From: Yinghuangia seranimata
Lineage (GTDB): Bacteria; Actinomycetota; Actinomycetes; Streptomycetales; Streptomycetaceae
Assembly: GCF_029953285.1 (NCBI RefSeq)
Contig: NZ_JASAOI010000035.1
Location: 1 to 56,909, forward strand
Length of the DNA stretch: 56,909 nt
Direction of reading: 5' to 3'
The position numbers were made by a program, and so were the translations under genes. Below the pieces are notes generated by a model, which was given only the letters and a program-made list of their open reading frames with translations, was not told the origin of the DNA and did not search any database. Shown one piece after another: positions 17,470-25,847 of this stretch (position 1 is its first letter; each line of letters starts with the position of its first letter).

Positions 17470-18161
17470 CCCAGGGGGACGCGCCCGACGTCGCTCGCCA
17501 GGTCCAGGCCGAGGGTGCGGTCGAGGTGGACGAGGGCCTCGAACCGGGCGCCTTCCGGCAGCGCCGTGTCGCCGGCGAGGGCGTTCAGCAGGGTGAGGGC
17601 GCCGGGCGTGTCGAGGCCGTCGTCGACCGCTGTGTGCCAGGCGGCGATCCGGTCGGCGGGCGGCGCGGCGGACGGCGACTCGGCGAAGCGGGCCACATCG
17701 GCCCGCAGTTCGCGGAGCCGGACGGCGGCCGCGGCGAACTCGTCCGCGCCCGGCGCGGGGTCGCCGGGGGCACGGCCGAGCAGGGCGAGGCGTACCGCGA
17801 GCGGGTCGGCGTCGGCCGCGCCCGACTCCGGGTCGGGGCCCACCGCGATGGTGAACCGGGCTCGGGCCGGGGAGGCGGGGTGGCCGGTCGGGACGACGTC
17901 CACGTCGGGCGGGGAGGCGGCGTCCCACTCCGCGTTCGGCGGGTGCACGTTGAAGGCCATCAGGTCCGGTACGGGGGCCTCCGGGCAGGTGTGCGCCGCG
18001 ACGGCGGTCACCAGGCGCGCGCGTTCGGCGGCGCGGCGGACGAGGTCCGCGGTGACCGCCGCGCGCAGCGACGCCGGGCAGTAGGCCACCCGCAGCCGCC
18101 GTACGCCGGGTGGGGCGACGGGCTGCGGGCGGCCGGTCTGCGGGTCGGTGAGGTGCAGCAT
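17466..18161 (-). CDS. Degenerate cysteinyl-tRNA synthetase / MshC-like protein
   Basis: 231 aa, not annotatable by a catalytic motif. The opening (LHLTDPQTGRPQPVAPPG then RRLRVAYC) resembles the first strand of CysRS/MshC, but where HIGH should follow it has PASLRAAV. The C-terminal half (WHTAVDDGLDTPGALTLLNAL, then FEALVHLDRTLGLDL) looks like the CysRS helical region. KMSKS and the zinc-binding core are absent, and length is about half of a real CysRS. It is probably a non-catalytic paralogue. MshC is itself a CysRS paralogue and mshB lies 3.4 kb away, so a mycothiol or cysteine link is possible but unproven. It appears leaderless. Confidence 0.6.
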   Translation of the reverse strand: MLHLTDPQTGRPQPVAPPGVRRLRVAYCPASLRAAVTADLVRRAAERARLVTAVAAHTCPEAPVPDLMAFNVHPPNAEWDAASPPDVDVVPTGHPASPARARFTIAVGPDPESGAADADPLAVRLALLGRAPGDPAPGADEFAAAAVRLRELRADVARFAESPSAAPPADRIAAWHTAVDDGLDTPGALTLLNALAGDTALPEGARFEALVHLDRTLGLDLASDVGRVPLG

Positions 18162-18167
18162 GAGGGC

Positions 18168-18173
18168 ACCGTA
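18168..18173 (-). promoter_or_regulatory. -10 hexamer (TACGGT), leaderless
   Basis: On the minus strand TACGGT ends 6 nt before the ATG at 18161; no ribosome binding site is seen. Confidence 0.5.
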
Positions 18174-18188
18174 CCGGCGGGGGAGCGC

Positions 18189-18953
18189 TCAGCGGCGGAC
18201 CGCGACGAAGCGCAGGCGTGTGTAGTCGGCGGACCATCGCCCGGAGGAGTCCGTGAGCCGGTCGCGCAGCAGTTCGTCGACGCGGGCGAGCAGCGCGTCG
18301 TGCCGCTCGACGGGGAAGGCGGCCAGCGTGCGCGGGCCGAACATGCGCCACCAGTCGGCCGCCGTGTCGCCCTCGGCGAGTGGCGTGGGGCGGTCGAAGT
18401 AGTGCGTGTAGACGACCTCGAACCCGGCGTTCTCCAGGCGCGTGGCGTGCTCGGCGGTGGACGGGAAGTACCAGGGCAGCGCGACCTCCGCCTCGGGCAC
18501 GACCTCGGCGACGGCCTGCCGCAGCCCGTCGATCAGCGTCGCGACGTTGCGCCCCGCGCCGAACTCGGCGACGAACCGGCCGCCGGGCAGCAGCGCGTCC
18601 CGGACCCGGGCGATCGCGTCGTCGGGCCGGGTCAGCCAGTGCAGCACGGCGTTGGAGAACACCGCGTCGAACGGCTCGGCCACGCTCAGCTCGTAGACGT
18701 CGACGACCTCGAACGACGGTGCCCCCGGGGCCGATCCGTGCTTCTCCCGGGCGGTGCGGATCATCTCCGGGTCCCCGTCGACGCCGTGCACCACGGCGCC
18801 GGTCGCGGCGATCTCGACGGCCAGGTCGCCGGTGCCGCACCCGAGGTCGAGGATCCGCTCGTCGGCGCGCGGAGCGAGCAGCTCCACCACACCGCGACCG
18901 TACTGAGACACAAAGGAGAAGTTGCTGTCGTACTGCTTCGCGTTCCAGCTCAT
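18189..18953 (-). CDS. SAM-dependent methyltransferase (trans-aconitate methyltransferase-like)
   Basis: 254 aa. Motif I is ILDLGCGTGDLAVEIA (about residues 32-47), then VHGVDGDPEMI, and motif IV FDAVFSNAVLHWL, whose Asn/His/Trp are typical of Tam-like enzymes. ADWWRMFGPRTLAAFP in the C-terminal half is also typical of this family. The start MSWNAKQYDSNFSFVSQYG at 18953 fits the family; an ATG four codons upstream (18965) is equally possible. The substrate is unknown. The region 18954-19197 between it and the divergent gene holds both promoters, but I see no clear motif. Confidence 0.85.
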   Translation of the reverse strand: MSWNAKQYDSNFSFVSQYGRGVVELLAPRADERILDLGCGTGDLAVEIAATGAVVHGVDGDPEMIRTAREKHGSAPGAPSFEVVDVYELSVAEPFDAVFSNAVLHWLTRPDDAIARVRDALLPGGRFVAEFGAGRNVATLIDGLRQAVAEVVPEAEVALPWYFPSTAEHATRLENAGFEVVYTHYFDRPTPLAEGDTAADWWRMFGPRTLAAFPVERHDALLARVDELLRDRLTDSSGRWSADYTRLRFVAVRR

Positions 18954-19197
18954 GCCTTGAAACATAAGGGGTGTGGTCGGAATGTGATACGGGTTTCTTG
19001 AATGTTGAGACAGCGGTCGGCGATGTGACGTACCCGGGGCCCGCCCCGCGGAACGATCCCGTTCCCGGTGCGTTGGAAGCGAGTAGAGTCCTTGCGCCAC
19101 CGACAAAACCCGTAGGCCAGTCGATTCGCCCGACGGCTGCACCCGGCCGGGGCACCTGGCGAATCCCCCGGACACGTGCAGGACTTCGGAGGCAGGG

Positions 19198-20847
19198 ATG
19201 GGGCCGAGCCGCGCGAACGCGCCGAACGGCGCCGCCGTGCCCGGCCCCGGAGACCGCGGCCGCGGCCCGCGCCGCGCCGGTCTCGCCGCACTGTTTCGCG
19301 GACGCCGACGCGGACGCCTGCGCTGGGCGCTCGTGATGGCCGTACTCGCCGCGCTGCCCGCCGTGTTCGTCGTCGCGCTGTCGGACGACAACGCGCACAC
19401 CCGCGTCACCGCCGAATACGTGCCCGTCGAGAACTGGGACACCGGGTTCAAGTCGCTCTACATCCTGCGCAACACCGGCGACGAACCCGCGCACGGCTGG
19501 ACGCTCCGCTTCCGCCTCGCGCCCGGCAGCGAGATCAGCCGCGTGTGGAACGGCCGGCTCGACGGGGAGGGCGGCCTGTACACCGTCCGCGGCGACGGCG
19601 AGCTCGGCCCCGGCAAGAGCGTCGACGTCACCATCGAGGTACGGCGCGGCGACACGCACGCGCCCCCCGAGATCCCGACCGACTGCACCATCGACAACCG
19701 GCCGTGCGCCGTCGCCGGGACGGCCGGAGCCGCCAACGGCGCCCGTGCGCCGATGCCGTCGCAGCAGTCCACCCCGGGCGTGCCCACCGAGTCCGAGCGC
19801 CGCGGCTCGGGGAAGCCCACCACCGACACGACCTCGCAGGGGCCCCTCGTGCCGCCCGCCCCGGCCACGCCGCCGCCCGGCACGGTGCCCACCCCGCGGC
19901 CCGGCGGGAGCACGGCGGTGCGGGTCAGCCCGTACATCGACGTGTCCGCGCCCGGCCCGTACGACCTCGCGGGGGCGCTGCGCACCACCGGAGTGCGCGA
20001 CTGGACCCTGGCGTTCGTCGTCGACAGCGGCGACTGCACCCCCTCGTGGGGCGGCGGCATGCGGCTCAACGACCCCGCGGTCGTCCAACGCGTCAACGAA
20101 CTGCGCACGCTCGGCGGCGACATCGGCATCTCCTTCGGCGGCTCGGCCGTCACCGACCTGGCCGCCTCGTGCACCACGCCGGAGGCCCTGGCCGCGGCCT
20201 ACCTGAAGGTCGTCGACTCCTACCAGCTCACGCGCGTCGACCTCTACGTGGACGGTCGTTCGCTCGGCCGCCGCGACATCGTCGAGCGCCGCAACCAGGC
20301 CCTCGCGATCGTCGTCGACGCCGTCCACCGCAAGGGCGGCACCCTCAACATCACCTACTCGCTGCCGGTCACCCCGACCGGCTTCGGCGACGACGCCCTC
20401 GCGCTGCTGCGCGACGCCGGCACCCGGGGCATCCCCGTCGCGTACGTGAACCTGCTCGCGATGGACTACGGCTCGGCGATAGCGCCCGACCCCGCAGGGC
20501 GCATGGGCCGCTACGCGATGGACGCCGCGCGCACCGTCCACGAGCAGCTGCGCTCGCTGTGGCCGGCACTCGCCGACGAACAGGTCTGGCAGCGGATCTC
20601 CGTCACCCCGATGATCGGCACCGACGACGTGCCCGGCGAGGTCTTCACGCTCGAGGACGCCCGGCAGCTCGCCCGGTTCGCCGCCGAACAGCACGTCGGG
20701 CGGCTGTCGTGGTGGTCCGCGGGCCGCGACCGGCCGTGCGGCACGGGGGCGGGGCTGGTCATGGCCGACCCGGCGTGCAGCGGGGTCGCGCAGTCGCCGG
20801 AGTCCTACCTGGGGGCGTTCACCAGCCCGCCGCCCGCGGGCGACTGA
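19198..20847 (+). CDS. Secreted CBM2 plus GH18 chitinase-like protein, active site substituted
   Basis: 549 aa. A basic N-terminus and membrane helix (LRWALVMAVLAALPAVFVVAL) act as signal anchor. Residues ~70-180 are a CBM2-like carbohydrate-binding module (GFKSLYILRNTGDEPAHGW, SRVWNG). A Pro/Thr linker precedes a C-terminal domain that follows the secreted GH18 chitinases found with CBMs: VSPYIDVSA, ISFGGSAVTDLA, LLAMDYGSA and LSWWSAGRDRPC. The DxDxE catalytic motif reads VDLYVDG, so the middle Asp is Tyr and the acid/base Glu is Asp. It may be a chitin or glycan-binding pseudoenzyme. An ATG with CGGAGGCAGGG upstream sets the start. Confidence 0.82.
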   Translation: MGPSRANAPNGAAVPGPGDRGRGPRRAGLAALFRGRRRGRLRWALVMAVLAALPAVFVVALSDDNAHTRVTAEYVPVENWDTGFKSLYILRNTGDEPAHGWTLRFRLAPGSEISRVWNGRLDGEGGLYTVRGDGELGPGKSVDVTIEVRRGDTHAPPEIPTDCTIDNRPCAVAGTAGAANGARAPMPSQQSTPGVPTESERRGSGKPTTDTTSQGPLVPPAPATPPPGTVPTPRPGGSTAVRVSPYIDVSAPGPYDLAGALRTTGVRDWTLAFVVDSGDCTPSWGGGMRLNDPAVVQRVNELRTLGGDIGISFGGSAVTDLAASCTTPEALAAAYLKVVDSYQLTRVDLYVDGRSLGRRDIVERRNQALAIVVDAVHRKGGTLNITYSLPVTPTGFGDDALALLRDAGTRGIPVAYVNLLAMDYGSAIAPDPAGRMGRYAMDAARTVHEQLRSLWPALADEQVWQRISVTPMIGTDDVPGEVFTLEDARQLARFAAEQHVGRLSWWSAGRDRPCGTGAGLVMADPACSGVAQSPESYLGAFTSPPPAGD

Positions 20848-20875
20848 CGGGAAGTCATCGGCCGCCGCACGGAGG

Positions 20876-21739
20876 TCAGTTCAACCGGGCCCGCGCGGCA
20901 CGGGCCTCGGTCCTGACCACTTCGGCCAGCTCCTTGTCGATCGCGCCGACGAGGTTCCCGAAGTCCTCCAACTCCGCGGCGCCGCCCAGGAAGTCACCGG
21001 TCAGCACGAGCAGCGAACCGCGCTCCCTGCGCAGCGCGGCCGGATGACGGGGGAGCAGCAGCGACAGCTCCACCGCCCACAGCCGCGTCCACGCGCGCTC
21101 CGGGGCCTGCGCCGGGTTCTGCGCCCAGACGCGGATGTTGTTCAGGATGCGCAGCAGCACGGCGATCGGCTGCGCGGGCGCGAACAGGTGCGGGTCGTCC
21201 GGCGAGCCGCCCGCGCCGAGCGCCAGGCCGCGCGCGTCGTCCACGGTCAGCAGCCTGCCGCCGTGGAACGGGTCGGCGAGCACGAACACGCCGTCCGGAT
21301 CACCCACCCCGACCACGAAGTGCCCCGGCAGCGCGACCCCGTACACCGGGAGCCCGGCCCGGCGGCCGACCTCGATCCAGACCACCGACAACAGGATCGG
21401 CAGCCCGCGGCGCCGGCGCAGCACCTCGTGCAGCAGCGACGAACGCAGGTCGGTGTAGTCGGCTTCGGCCCCGCCGAACCCGGCCCGCACCCCCAGCACC
21501 AACGCCAGCACCGCCGCGGCCTGCGCGGGCTCCAGCTCCTCGGCGGGCCCTCCGAGCTTGCCCCGCACCGCCTCCGCGAGCCGGTCCAACTCGGCGAGCC
21601 ACACCCCGGGTTCCACCCCGGGATCGGCCTCCCCGCCCATGACCAGACAGGCCTCCGCGAGCCCGACCGGCTCCCCGCGAACCAGCTCGGCGAAGCGCGC
21701 CCGCCGGGCATCCCGGTCGGCGGCGTTCGGGTCGGTCAC
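20876..21739 (-). CDS. SirB1-family transglutaminase-like protein
   Basis: 287 aa. The Transglut_core2/SirB1 signature is clear: GLPILLSVVWIEVGRRAGLP and VYGVALPGHFVVGV, then FVLADPFHGGRLL. The C-terminal half has RILNNIRVWAQ and a helical-repeat region (LWAVELSLLLPRHPAALRRERG), also standard. Family members are widespread, with no settled function. The start is GTG (21739) behind GGGAG; longer frames upstream run into non-coding composition. It converges with the chitinase-like gene with only 28 nt between stops. Confidence 0.85.
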   Translation of the reverse strand: MTDPNAADRDARRARFAELVRGEPVGLAEACLVMGGEADPGVEPGVWLAELDRLAEAVRGKLGGPAEELEPAQAAAVLALVLGVRAGFGGAEADYTDLRSSLLHEVLRRRRGLPILLSVVWIEVGRRAGLPVYGVALPGHFVVGVGDPDGVFVLADPFHGGRLLTVDDARGLALGAGGSPDDPHLFAPAQPIAVLLRILNNIRVWAQNPAQAPERAWTRLWAVELSLLLPRHPAALRRERGSLLVLTGDFLGGAAELEDFGNLVGAIDKELAEVVRTEARAARARLN

Positions 21740-22155
21740 CCTCGCGACTCCCTGCGGTAGTGGGGACGCACAGGCCGAACACACCCGCGACCCGAGCCGA
21801 CACACCAGGGCCCACCCCCGGGCGTTCCCCTGGACAGGCCCTAGTCTGCCCGCCCCCAGCCCCCACCGCACCGACCCGACCCCCCTACCCCCCAACGCGT
21901 CGCCCCCACGAACCCTCCCACCAACGGCCCCCGCCCCCGACGAGGCCACAAAGCACAGGCACGAGCCCCCACTGGCCGACGACGCGCAGACGATCAACCC
22001 GACGGCCTGCCACACCACTCACGGGGACGCCGCGCGCCGAGGACGCGGGCAGGGGCACGCGGCCGTCGGGGCGACCCGGGACAGGCGGGTGTCCTGACGC
22101 CGTGAGATCGGGGTGACGCGGTCTGTGCTGGGCACGAAGTCGCCCGTCGACGGCC

Positions 22156-22230
22156 GCCTGCCTGCCGAAGGTCGCTGCCGCGAGGCCCCGCCGCTGCGCT
22201 GGACGGGCCCGCGCGAGCAACGGCGGGGTA
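22156..22230 (+). repeat. GC-rich ~75-bp direct repeat, copy 1
   Basis: It runs from GCCTGCCTGCCGAAGGTCGC to GAGCAACGGCGGGGTA. It contains the inverted pair CCCCGCCG / CGGCGGGG around a GGGCCC core, so it can fold. Copy 2 lies about 241 bp downstream in the same orientation. Confidence 0.8.
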
Positions 22231-22396
22231 GAAGACGGCGGGCGGTCGTCGGGACGCGCCCCGGGACGCGCGGGCATCGTGGCGCCACGAGGAGGTCGAG
22301 TGAGGCGCTCTCCTCAGGGGACGAAGCCGCGCATTGAGGGACCGCCTGGCCCGAGCACCCGACGACCCACGAGGCCGCCGCGCACGGGTGGGAGTC

Positions 22397-22472
22397 GCCT
22401 GCCTGCTGACGGTCGCTGCCGCGATGCCTCCGCCACTGCGCAGGACGGGCCCGCGCGAGCGACGGCGGGGTA
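22397..22472 (+). repeat. GC-rich ~75-bp direct repeat, copy 2
   Basis: It is nearly identical to 22156-22230 with roughly ten substitutions and one single-base indel. One arm of the inverted pair is weakened (CTCCGCCA). It ends 22 bp before the stop codon of the GNAT gene. Confidence 0.8.
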
Positions 22473-22493
22473 CGGGGCGGGGCTCGTCGGGGG

Positions 22494-23477
22494 TCAGGCC
22501 CTTGTTCGGTAGTGGTAGTGGTGGTGGTCGGTGAAGCCCAGGGTGTCGTACAGGGTCCGTGCCGGGGTGTTTTCTGGTTCGACCGAGAGATAGGCCAGGA
22601 CGGCGCCTTCTGAGAGGGCTCGTGTGGTCAGGGCGGCCATGACGGCGCGGGCCAGGCCTTGGCGGCGGTGGGGTGGGGCGACCTCTATGGCGGTGAAGTT
22701 GGCGAGGCGTAGGCCGGTGCTGAGGTCGACGGTGCAGCGGCCGATGGCGACGGGGGTGTCGGCGGTGGTGGCCTCGGCGAAGAACGTGCCTCGGCTGCCC
22801 GTGAGGACGTGGCGGGCGGCGTCCGCGGCGGGGCCTGACGGGGCGGTCTTGTGGTAGACGCTCATCCAGTCGGCGTCGAGCTCGTCGGTGACCGTGACGG
22901 TCAGGCCGTCGGGGACGGTGACCCCGGTCAGGCGGTCGTGGACGGCGGCGAGGCGGGCCGTGCGGACGATCGCGGAGGCCTCCGTACCCCAGCCCCGTTC
23001 GGCCAGCTGGAGGTCCAAGGGGGAGCCGACGACGACCTGGAGGCGGGTCGGTAGGCCGCGGTCGGTGTACCAGCGTTCCGTGTGGGCCAGGGCCTCGTCG
23101 AGGGGCACGCCGGGCTCGTCGAGCGGCAGGACCGAGTTGGCGCGCCGGGTGAACCCCGCCGCCGCGCGCAGGTGCCACCCGCCGAGCGCCTCGTGTTCGA
23201 CGGCCGGCCACGCCCGGTCGAGGGCGGCCTGCAGGACGGCGGGCGCGAGGGCCGAGGGTCCGCGCGTCGGAACAGCGGGCACGACTTTGCCCGCGACGAG
23301 TGTGTGTTCCGCCACCCGGGTGACGGTCCCGTCCTTCCGGGTGATGGTCAGAACTCCGTCGGTCCAGTCGCTGAGTTCGCCCACGACGTCGCCGTACACA
23401 GGGGCCTCTCCGGGCGGCCCCAGAAGGCGCCGAACCGACACCCTGCGCCCGACGTCCCCGGGTGTGATCCGGTTCAC
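22494..23477 (-). CDS. GNAT family N-acetyltransferase
   Basis: 327 aa. Residues ~1-70 form a small beta-rich domain (MNRITPGDVGRRVSVRRLLG, then LTITRKDGTVTRVAEHTL), found in front of actinobacterial GNATs. The acetyl-CoA site of the C-terminal GNAT domain is APPHRRQGLARAVMAAL, followed by LSVEPENTPARTLYDTLGF. The protein ends in a His/Tyr-rich tail common in this group. The acceptor is unknown. GTG at 23477 is the likely start with a G-rich ribosome binding site. Codon choice in the 3' half is less biased than in neighbours. It is divergent from fdxA, with 168 bp between the two starts. Confidence 0.88.
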   Translation of the reverse strand: MNRITPGDVGRRVSVRRLLGPPGEAPVYGDVVGELSDWTDGVLTITRKDGTVTRVAEHTLVAGKVVPAVPTRGPSALAPAVLQAALDRAWPAVEHEALGGWHLRAAAGFTRRANSVLPLDEPGVPLDEALAHTERWYTDRGLPTRLQVVVGSPLDLQLAERGWGTEASAIVRTARLAAVHDRLTGVTVPDGLTVTVTDELDADWMSVYHKTAPSGPAADAARHVLTGSRGTFFAEATTADTPVAIGRCTVDLSTGLRLANFTAIEVAPPHRRQGLARAVMAALTTRALSEGAVLAYLSVEPENTPARTLYDTLGFTDHHHYHYRTRA

Positions 23478-23645
23478 CTGAACCCCCGCCTGACTTTGCT
23501 GACCTGAGACCGTGATCTCTGTTGGTATGGGCCCGCTAGGAGATAGCCCGGGACCACCGCGATACTAGTGACGGGCATCGACGTTGCCGCGCTCCCGCGC
23601 ATCTGTAACGACCCAGGCGTAGCCCGCCTAGAGGAGGAATCCCAC

Positions 23646-23972
23646 GTGACGTACGTCATCGCGCAGCCCTGCGTCGACGTGAAGGACAAGGCTTGCATCG
23701 AGGAGTGCCCCGTCGACTGCATCTACGAGGGTGAGCGCGCCCTCTACATCCACCCTGACGAGTGTGTGGACTGTGGCGCGTGTGAGCCGGTCTGCCCCGT
23801 CGAGGCCATCTTCTACGAGGACGATGTCCCGGAGCAGTGGAAGGACTACTACAAGGCGAACGTCGAGTTCTTCGAGGACCTCGGCTCGCCCGGCGGCGCC
23901 TCCAAGCTCGGCCTGATCGAGAAGGACCACCCGATCATCGCCGCGCTGCCGCCGCAGAGCGAGGACGACTGA
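23646..23972 (+). CDS. fdxA: 7Fe ferredoxin [3Fe-4S][4Fe-4S]
   Basis: 108-aa electron carrier. The cysteine pattern matches Azotobacter-type FdI: C9, C17 and C50 for the 3Fe-4S cluster, and C21, C40, C43 and C46 for the 4Fe-4S cluster, with C25 as the extra free cysteine. The C-terminal extension after residue 55 is standard for actinobacterial FdxA. GTG at 23646 is the start because GAGGAGG lies about 10 nt upstream; an upstream in-frame start at 23568 would add non-homologous residues. dapC follows 5 nt after the stop, so the two are co-transcribed, as in other actinomycetes. Confidence 0.95.
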   Translation: MTYVIAQPCVDVKDKACIEECPVDCIYEGERALYIHPDECVDCGACEPVCPVEAIFYEDDVPEQWKDYYKANVEFFEDLGSPGGASKLGLIEKDHPIIAALPPQSEDD

Positions 23973-23977
23973 GCCTC

Positions 23978-25132
23978 GTGACCGCGACGCACGACAGCAC
24001 CGCGCCGTCCGCCCCTGCCCAGGGGTGGGCGGCGCGGCGCGTCTCCGCCCGCCTGCCGGAGTTCCCGTGGGACCGCCTCGAGGTGTTCAAGGCGACTGCG
24101 GCGGAGCATCCGGACGGCATCGTCGACCTGTCGGTCGGCACCCCCGTCGACCCGACGCCGAGGCTGGTCCAGGACGCGCTCGTCGCCGCCGCCGACTCGC
24201 CGGGCTACCCGCTGACGTACGGCACGCCGGCGCTGCGTGAGGCGGTGGCCGACTGGCTGCGCCGCCGACTCGGTGTGACCGGCGCGGACCCGGCCGCCGT
24301 GCTGCCGCTGATCGGCACCAAGGAGCTGGTCGCCGGGCTGCCCGCGCTGCTCGGCCTCGGGCCGGGCGACAAGGTGCTGCATCCCGCGCTGGCGTATCCG
24401 ACGTACGACGTCGGCGCGCGGCTCGCGGGTGCCGAGCCGGTCCCCGTCGCTGCCGGCGAGACCCCCGACCCCGAGGGCGTCCGCCTGGTGTGGCTCAACT
24501 CGCCGGGCAACCCGCACGGAGCGGTGAGCACCGTCGAGGAGCTGCGCGAGGTCGTGGCGTGGGCGCGCGGCATCGGCGCGCTGGTGGTGTCGGACGAGTG
24601 CTACATCGAGCTGGGCTGGGACGCCGAGCCGGTGTCGGTGCTGCACCCGGACGTGTGCGGCGGCTCCCACGAGGGGCTGCTCGCGCTGCACTCGCTGTCG
24701 AAGCGCTCGAACCTGGCCGGCTACCGGGCGGGGTTCGTCACCGGCGACCCGGCGGTGGTCAAGGAGCTGCTGGCGGTGCGCAAGCACGCGGGCATGATCG
24801 TCCCGGGCCCCGTGCAGGAGGCCATGCGGGTGGCGTTCGGCGACGACGAGCACGTGGCCGAGCAGAAGGCGCGGTACGGGGCGCGGCGCGCGCAGCTGCG
24901 CGGCGCCCTGGAGTCGGCCGGCTTCCGGATCGACCACTCCGAGGCCAGCCTGTACCTGTGGGCGACCCGCGACGAGCCGTGCTGGGACACGGTGGCGTGG
25001 CTCGCCGAGCGTGGTGTCCTGGTTGCGCCGGGCGACTTCTACGGGGTCGCGGGCGAGCGGCACGTACGGGTCGCGTTCACCGCGACCGACGAGCGGGTCG
25101 AGGCCGCCGTGGAGCGGCTGAAGTCGGCCTGA
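23978..25132 (+). CDS. dapC: Succinyldiaminopimelate transaminase (DapC)
   Basis: PLP-dependent aminotransferase converting N-succinyl-2-amino-6-ketopimelate and glutamate to N-succinyl-LL-diaminopimelate, for lysine and peptidoglycan. 384 aa, class I fold. It has the LTYGTPALREAVADWL segment, NSPGNPHG (substrate and PLP contact), SDECYIELGW and the PLP lysine in SLSKRSNLAGYRAG. The start is GTG (23978), 5 nt after fdxA, with GAGGACG as a weak ribosome binding site. dapE, the next step of the succinylase branch, lies 1.7 kb downstream. A strong hairpin terminates the operon. Confidence 0.92.
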   Translation: MTATHDSTAPSAPAQGWAARRVSARLPEFPWDRLEVFKATAAEHPDGIVDLSVGTPVDPTPRLVQDALVAAADSPGYPLTYGTPALREAVADWLRRRLGVTGADPAAVLPLIGTKELVAGLPALLGLGPGDKVLHPALAYPTYDVGARLAGAEPVPVAAGETPDPEGVRLVWLNSPGNPHGAVSTVEELREVVAWARGIGALVVSDECYIELGWDAEPVSVLHPDVCGGSHEGLLALHSLSKRSNLAGYRAGFVTGDPAVVKELLAVRKHAGMIVPGPVQEAMRVAFGDDEHVAEQKARYGARRAQLRGALESAGFRIDHSEASLYLWATRDEPCWDTVAWLAERGVLVAPGDFYGVAGERHVRVAFTATDERVEAAVERLKSA

Positions 25133-25153
25133 GGGCCGGCGGCCGAGACGTGT

Positions 25154-25190
25154 GATGTGCGGGGCGGGGCTCGGTCCCGCCCCGCACATC
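25154..25190 (+). terminator. Hairpin after the fdxA-dapC operon
   Basis: GATGTGCGGGGCGGG and CCCGCCCCGCACATC form a perfect 15-bp stem with a 7-nt loop, 21 nt after the dapC stop. No T-run follows. It can also serve the convergent secreted-protein gene. Confidence 0.85.
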
Positions 25191-25260
25191 CGGGGGTTCC
25201 GCACGACGGATCCCGGCGGGATCCGGCTGATCGTTCTCGGTCGGTGCAGACCGGCTGTGA

Positions 25261-25650
25261 TCAGAGGGACTGCGGAACCTCGCGGAGCGGCGTGCTGACG
25301 CCGCCGACGGTCTCGGCCGCGTTGGTGACCAGGTAGTTCTGCGTGCCGGTCGCGAGCGCGGCGTCGGCGTAGGGCAGCGCGGAGTTGAGCGACTTGTCGG
25401 TGTAGTAGCCGGCGATCGGCAGCGCCGGGTTGAGGCCCCACATCGCCGGGCCCAGGACGGACTCCTCGAGCTGCCGGCTCGCCATGTCGGCGGCCGTCGT
25501 CGGGACCGCGAGGTCGGGCTGGCTGATCCCGCCGACCGCGGGCAGCGGCAGGTCGGCGGCCTGTGCGGGGGCGGCCGCCAGGACGGGGGCCGCGCCGGCG
25601 GCGACCAGCAGCGCGGCCTGGGCCACACGGCGCGGGAGGGTGCTCGACAT
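25261..25650 (-). CDS. Small secreted protein of unknown function
   Basis: 129 aa. There is a clear Sec signal peptide: MSSTLPRRVAQAALLVAAG, a hydrophobic core, and cleavage after APAQA near residue 32. The mature part is about 97 residues with two Tyr-rich patches (AGYYTDKSLNSALPYADAA) and no cysteines or anchor. The ATG follows GAGGAG. I do not recognise a named domain. It is in the same orientation as the membrane protein gene to its right, but about 200 bp separate them. Confidence 0.78.
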   Translation of the reverse strand: MSSTLPRRVAQAALLVAAGAAPVLAAAPAQAADLPLPAVGGISQPDLAVPTTAADMASRQLEESVLGPAMWGLNPALPIAGYYTDKSLNSALPYADAALATGTQNYLVTNAAETVGGVSTPLREVPQSL

Positions 25651-25847
25651 CGCGCTCCTCAAGAACACATCGGTTGGCCGGAGACAGGACCCGGCGCCCG
25701 TGCCGTTGGGGGCTCGGACGCCGGGTATATCTGCCGGAGCACCCGGAAGGTTCCGGGCACTGCGCCATGTGAGGGGATGAATTTGCGCGGTGTTCGGCTC
25801 GCCTGTGCGAACGCCGCGGCCCGGCCGGTGCCGTCGACCCTGTCGGC

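Larger units (their letters stand above)
21740..22493. other. Gene-free, very GC-rich stretch with duplicated elements
   Basis: About 750 bp with open frames on both strands but none with a ribosome binding site, sensible composition or a recognisable protein. It holds two copies of a ~75-bp element (22156-22230 and 22397-22472). The promoter of the SirB1-like gene must lie in its left end. I see no other defined structure. Confidence 0.6.

Noticed and set aside
21994-23211. 405-aa minus-strand frame across the gene-free region
   Set aside because: Arg/Pro-rich shadow composition; it overlaps the GNAT gene in another frame and includes non-coding repeats.
23568-23645. Upstream start for the ferredoxin
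   Set aside because: GTG 23646 has a strong ribosome binding site and gives the conserved N-terminus; the extension is not family-like.
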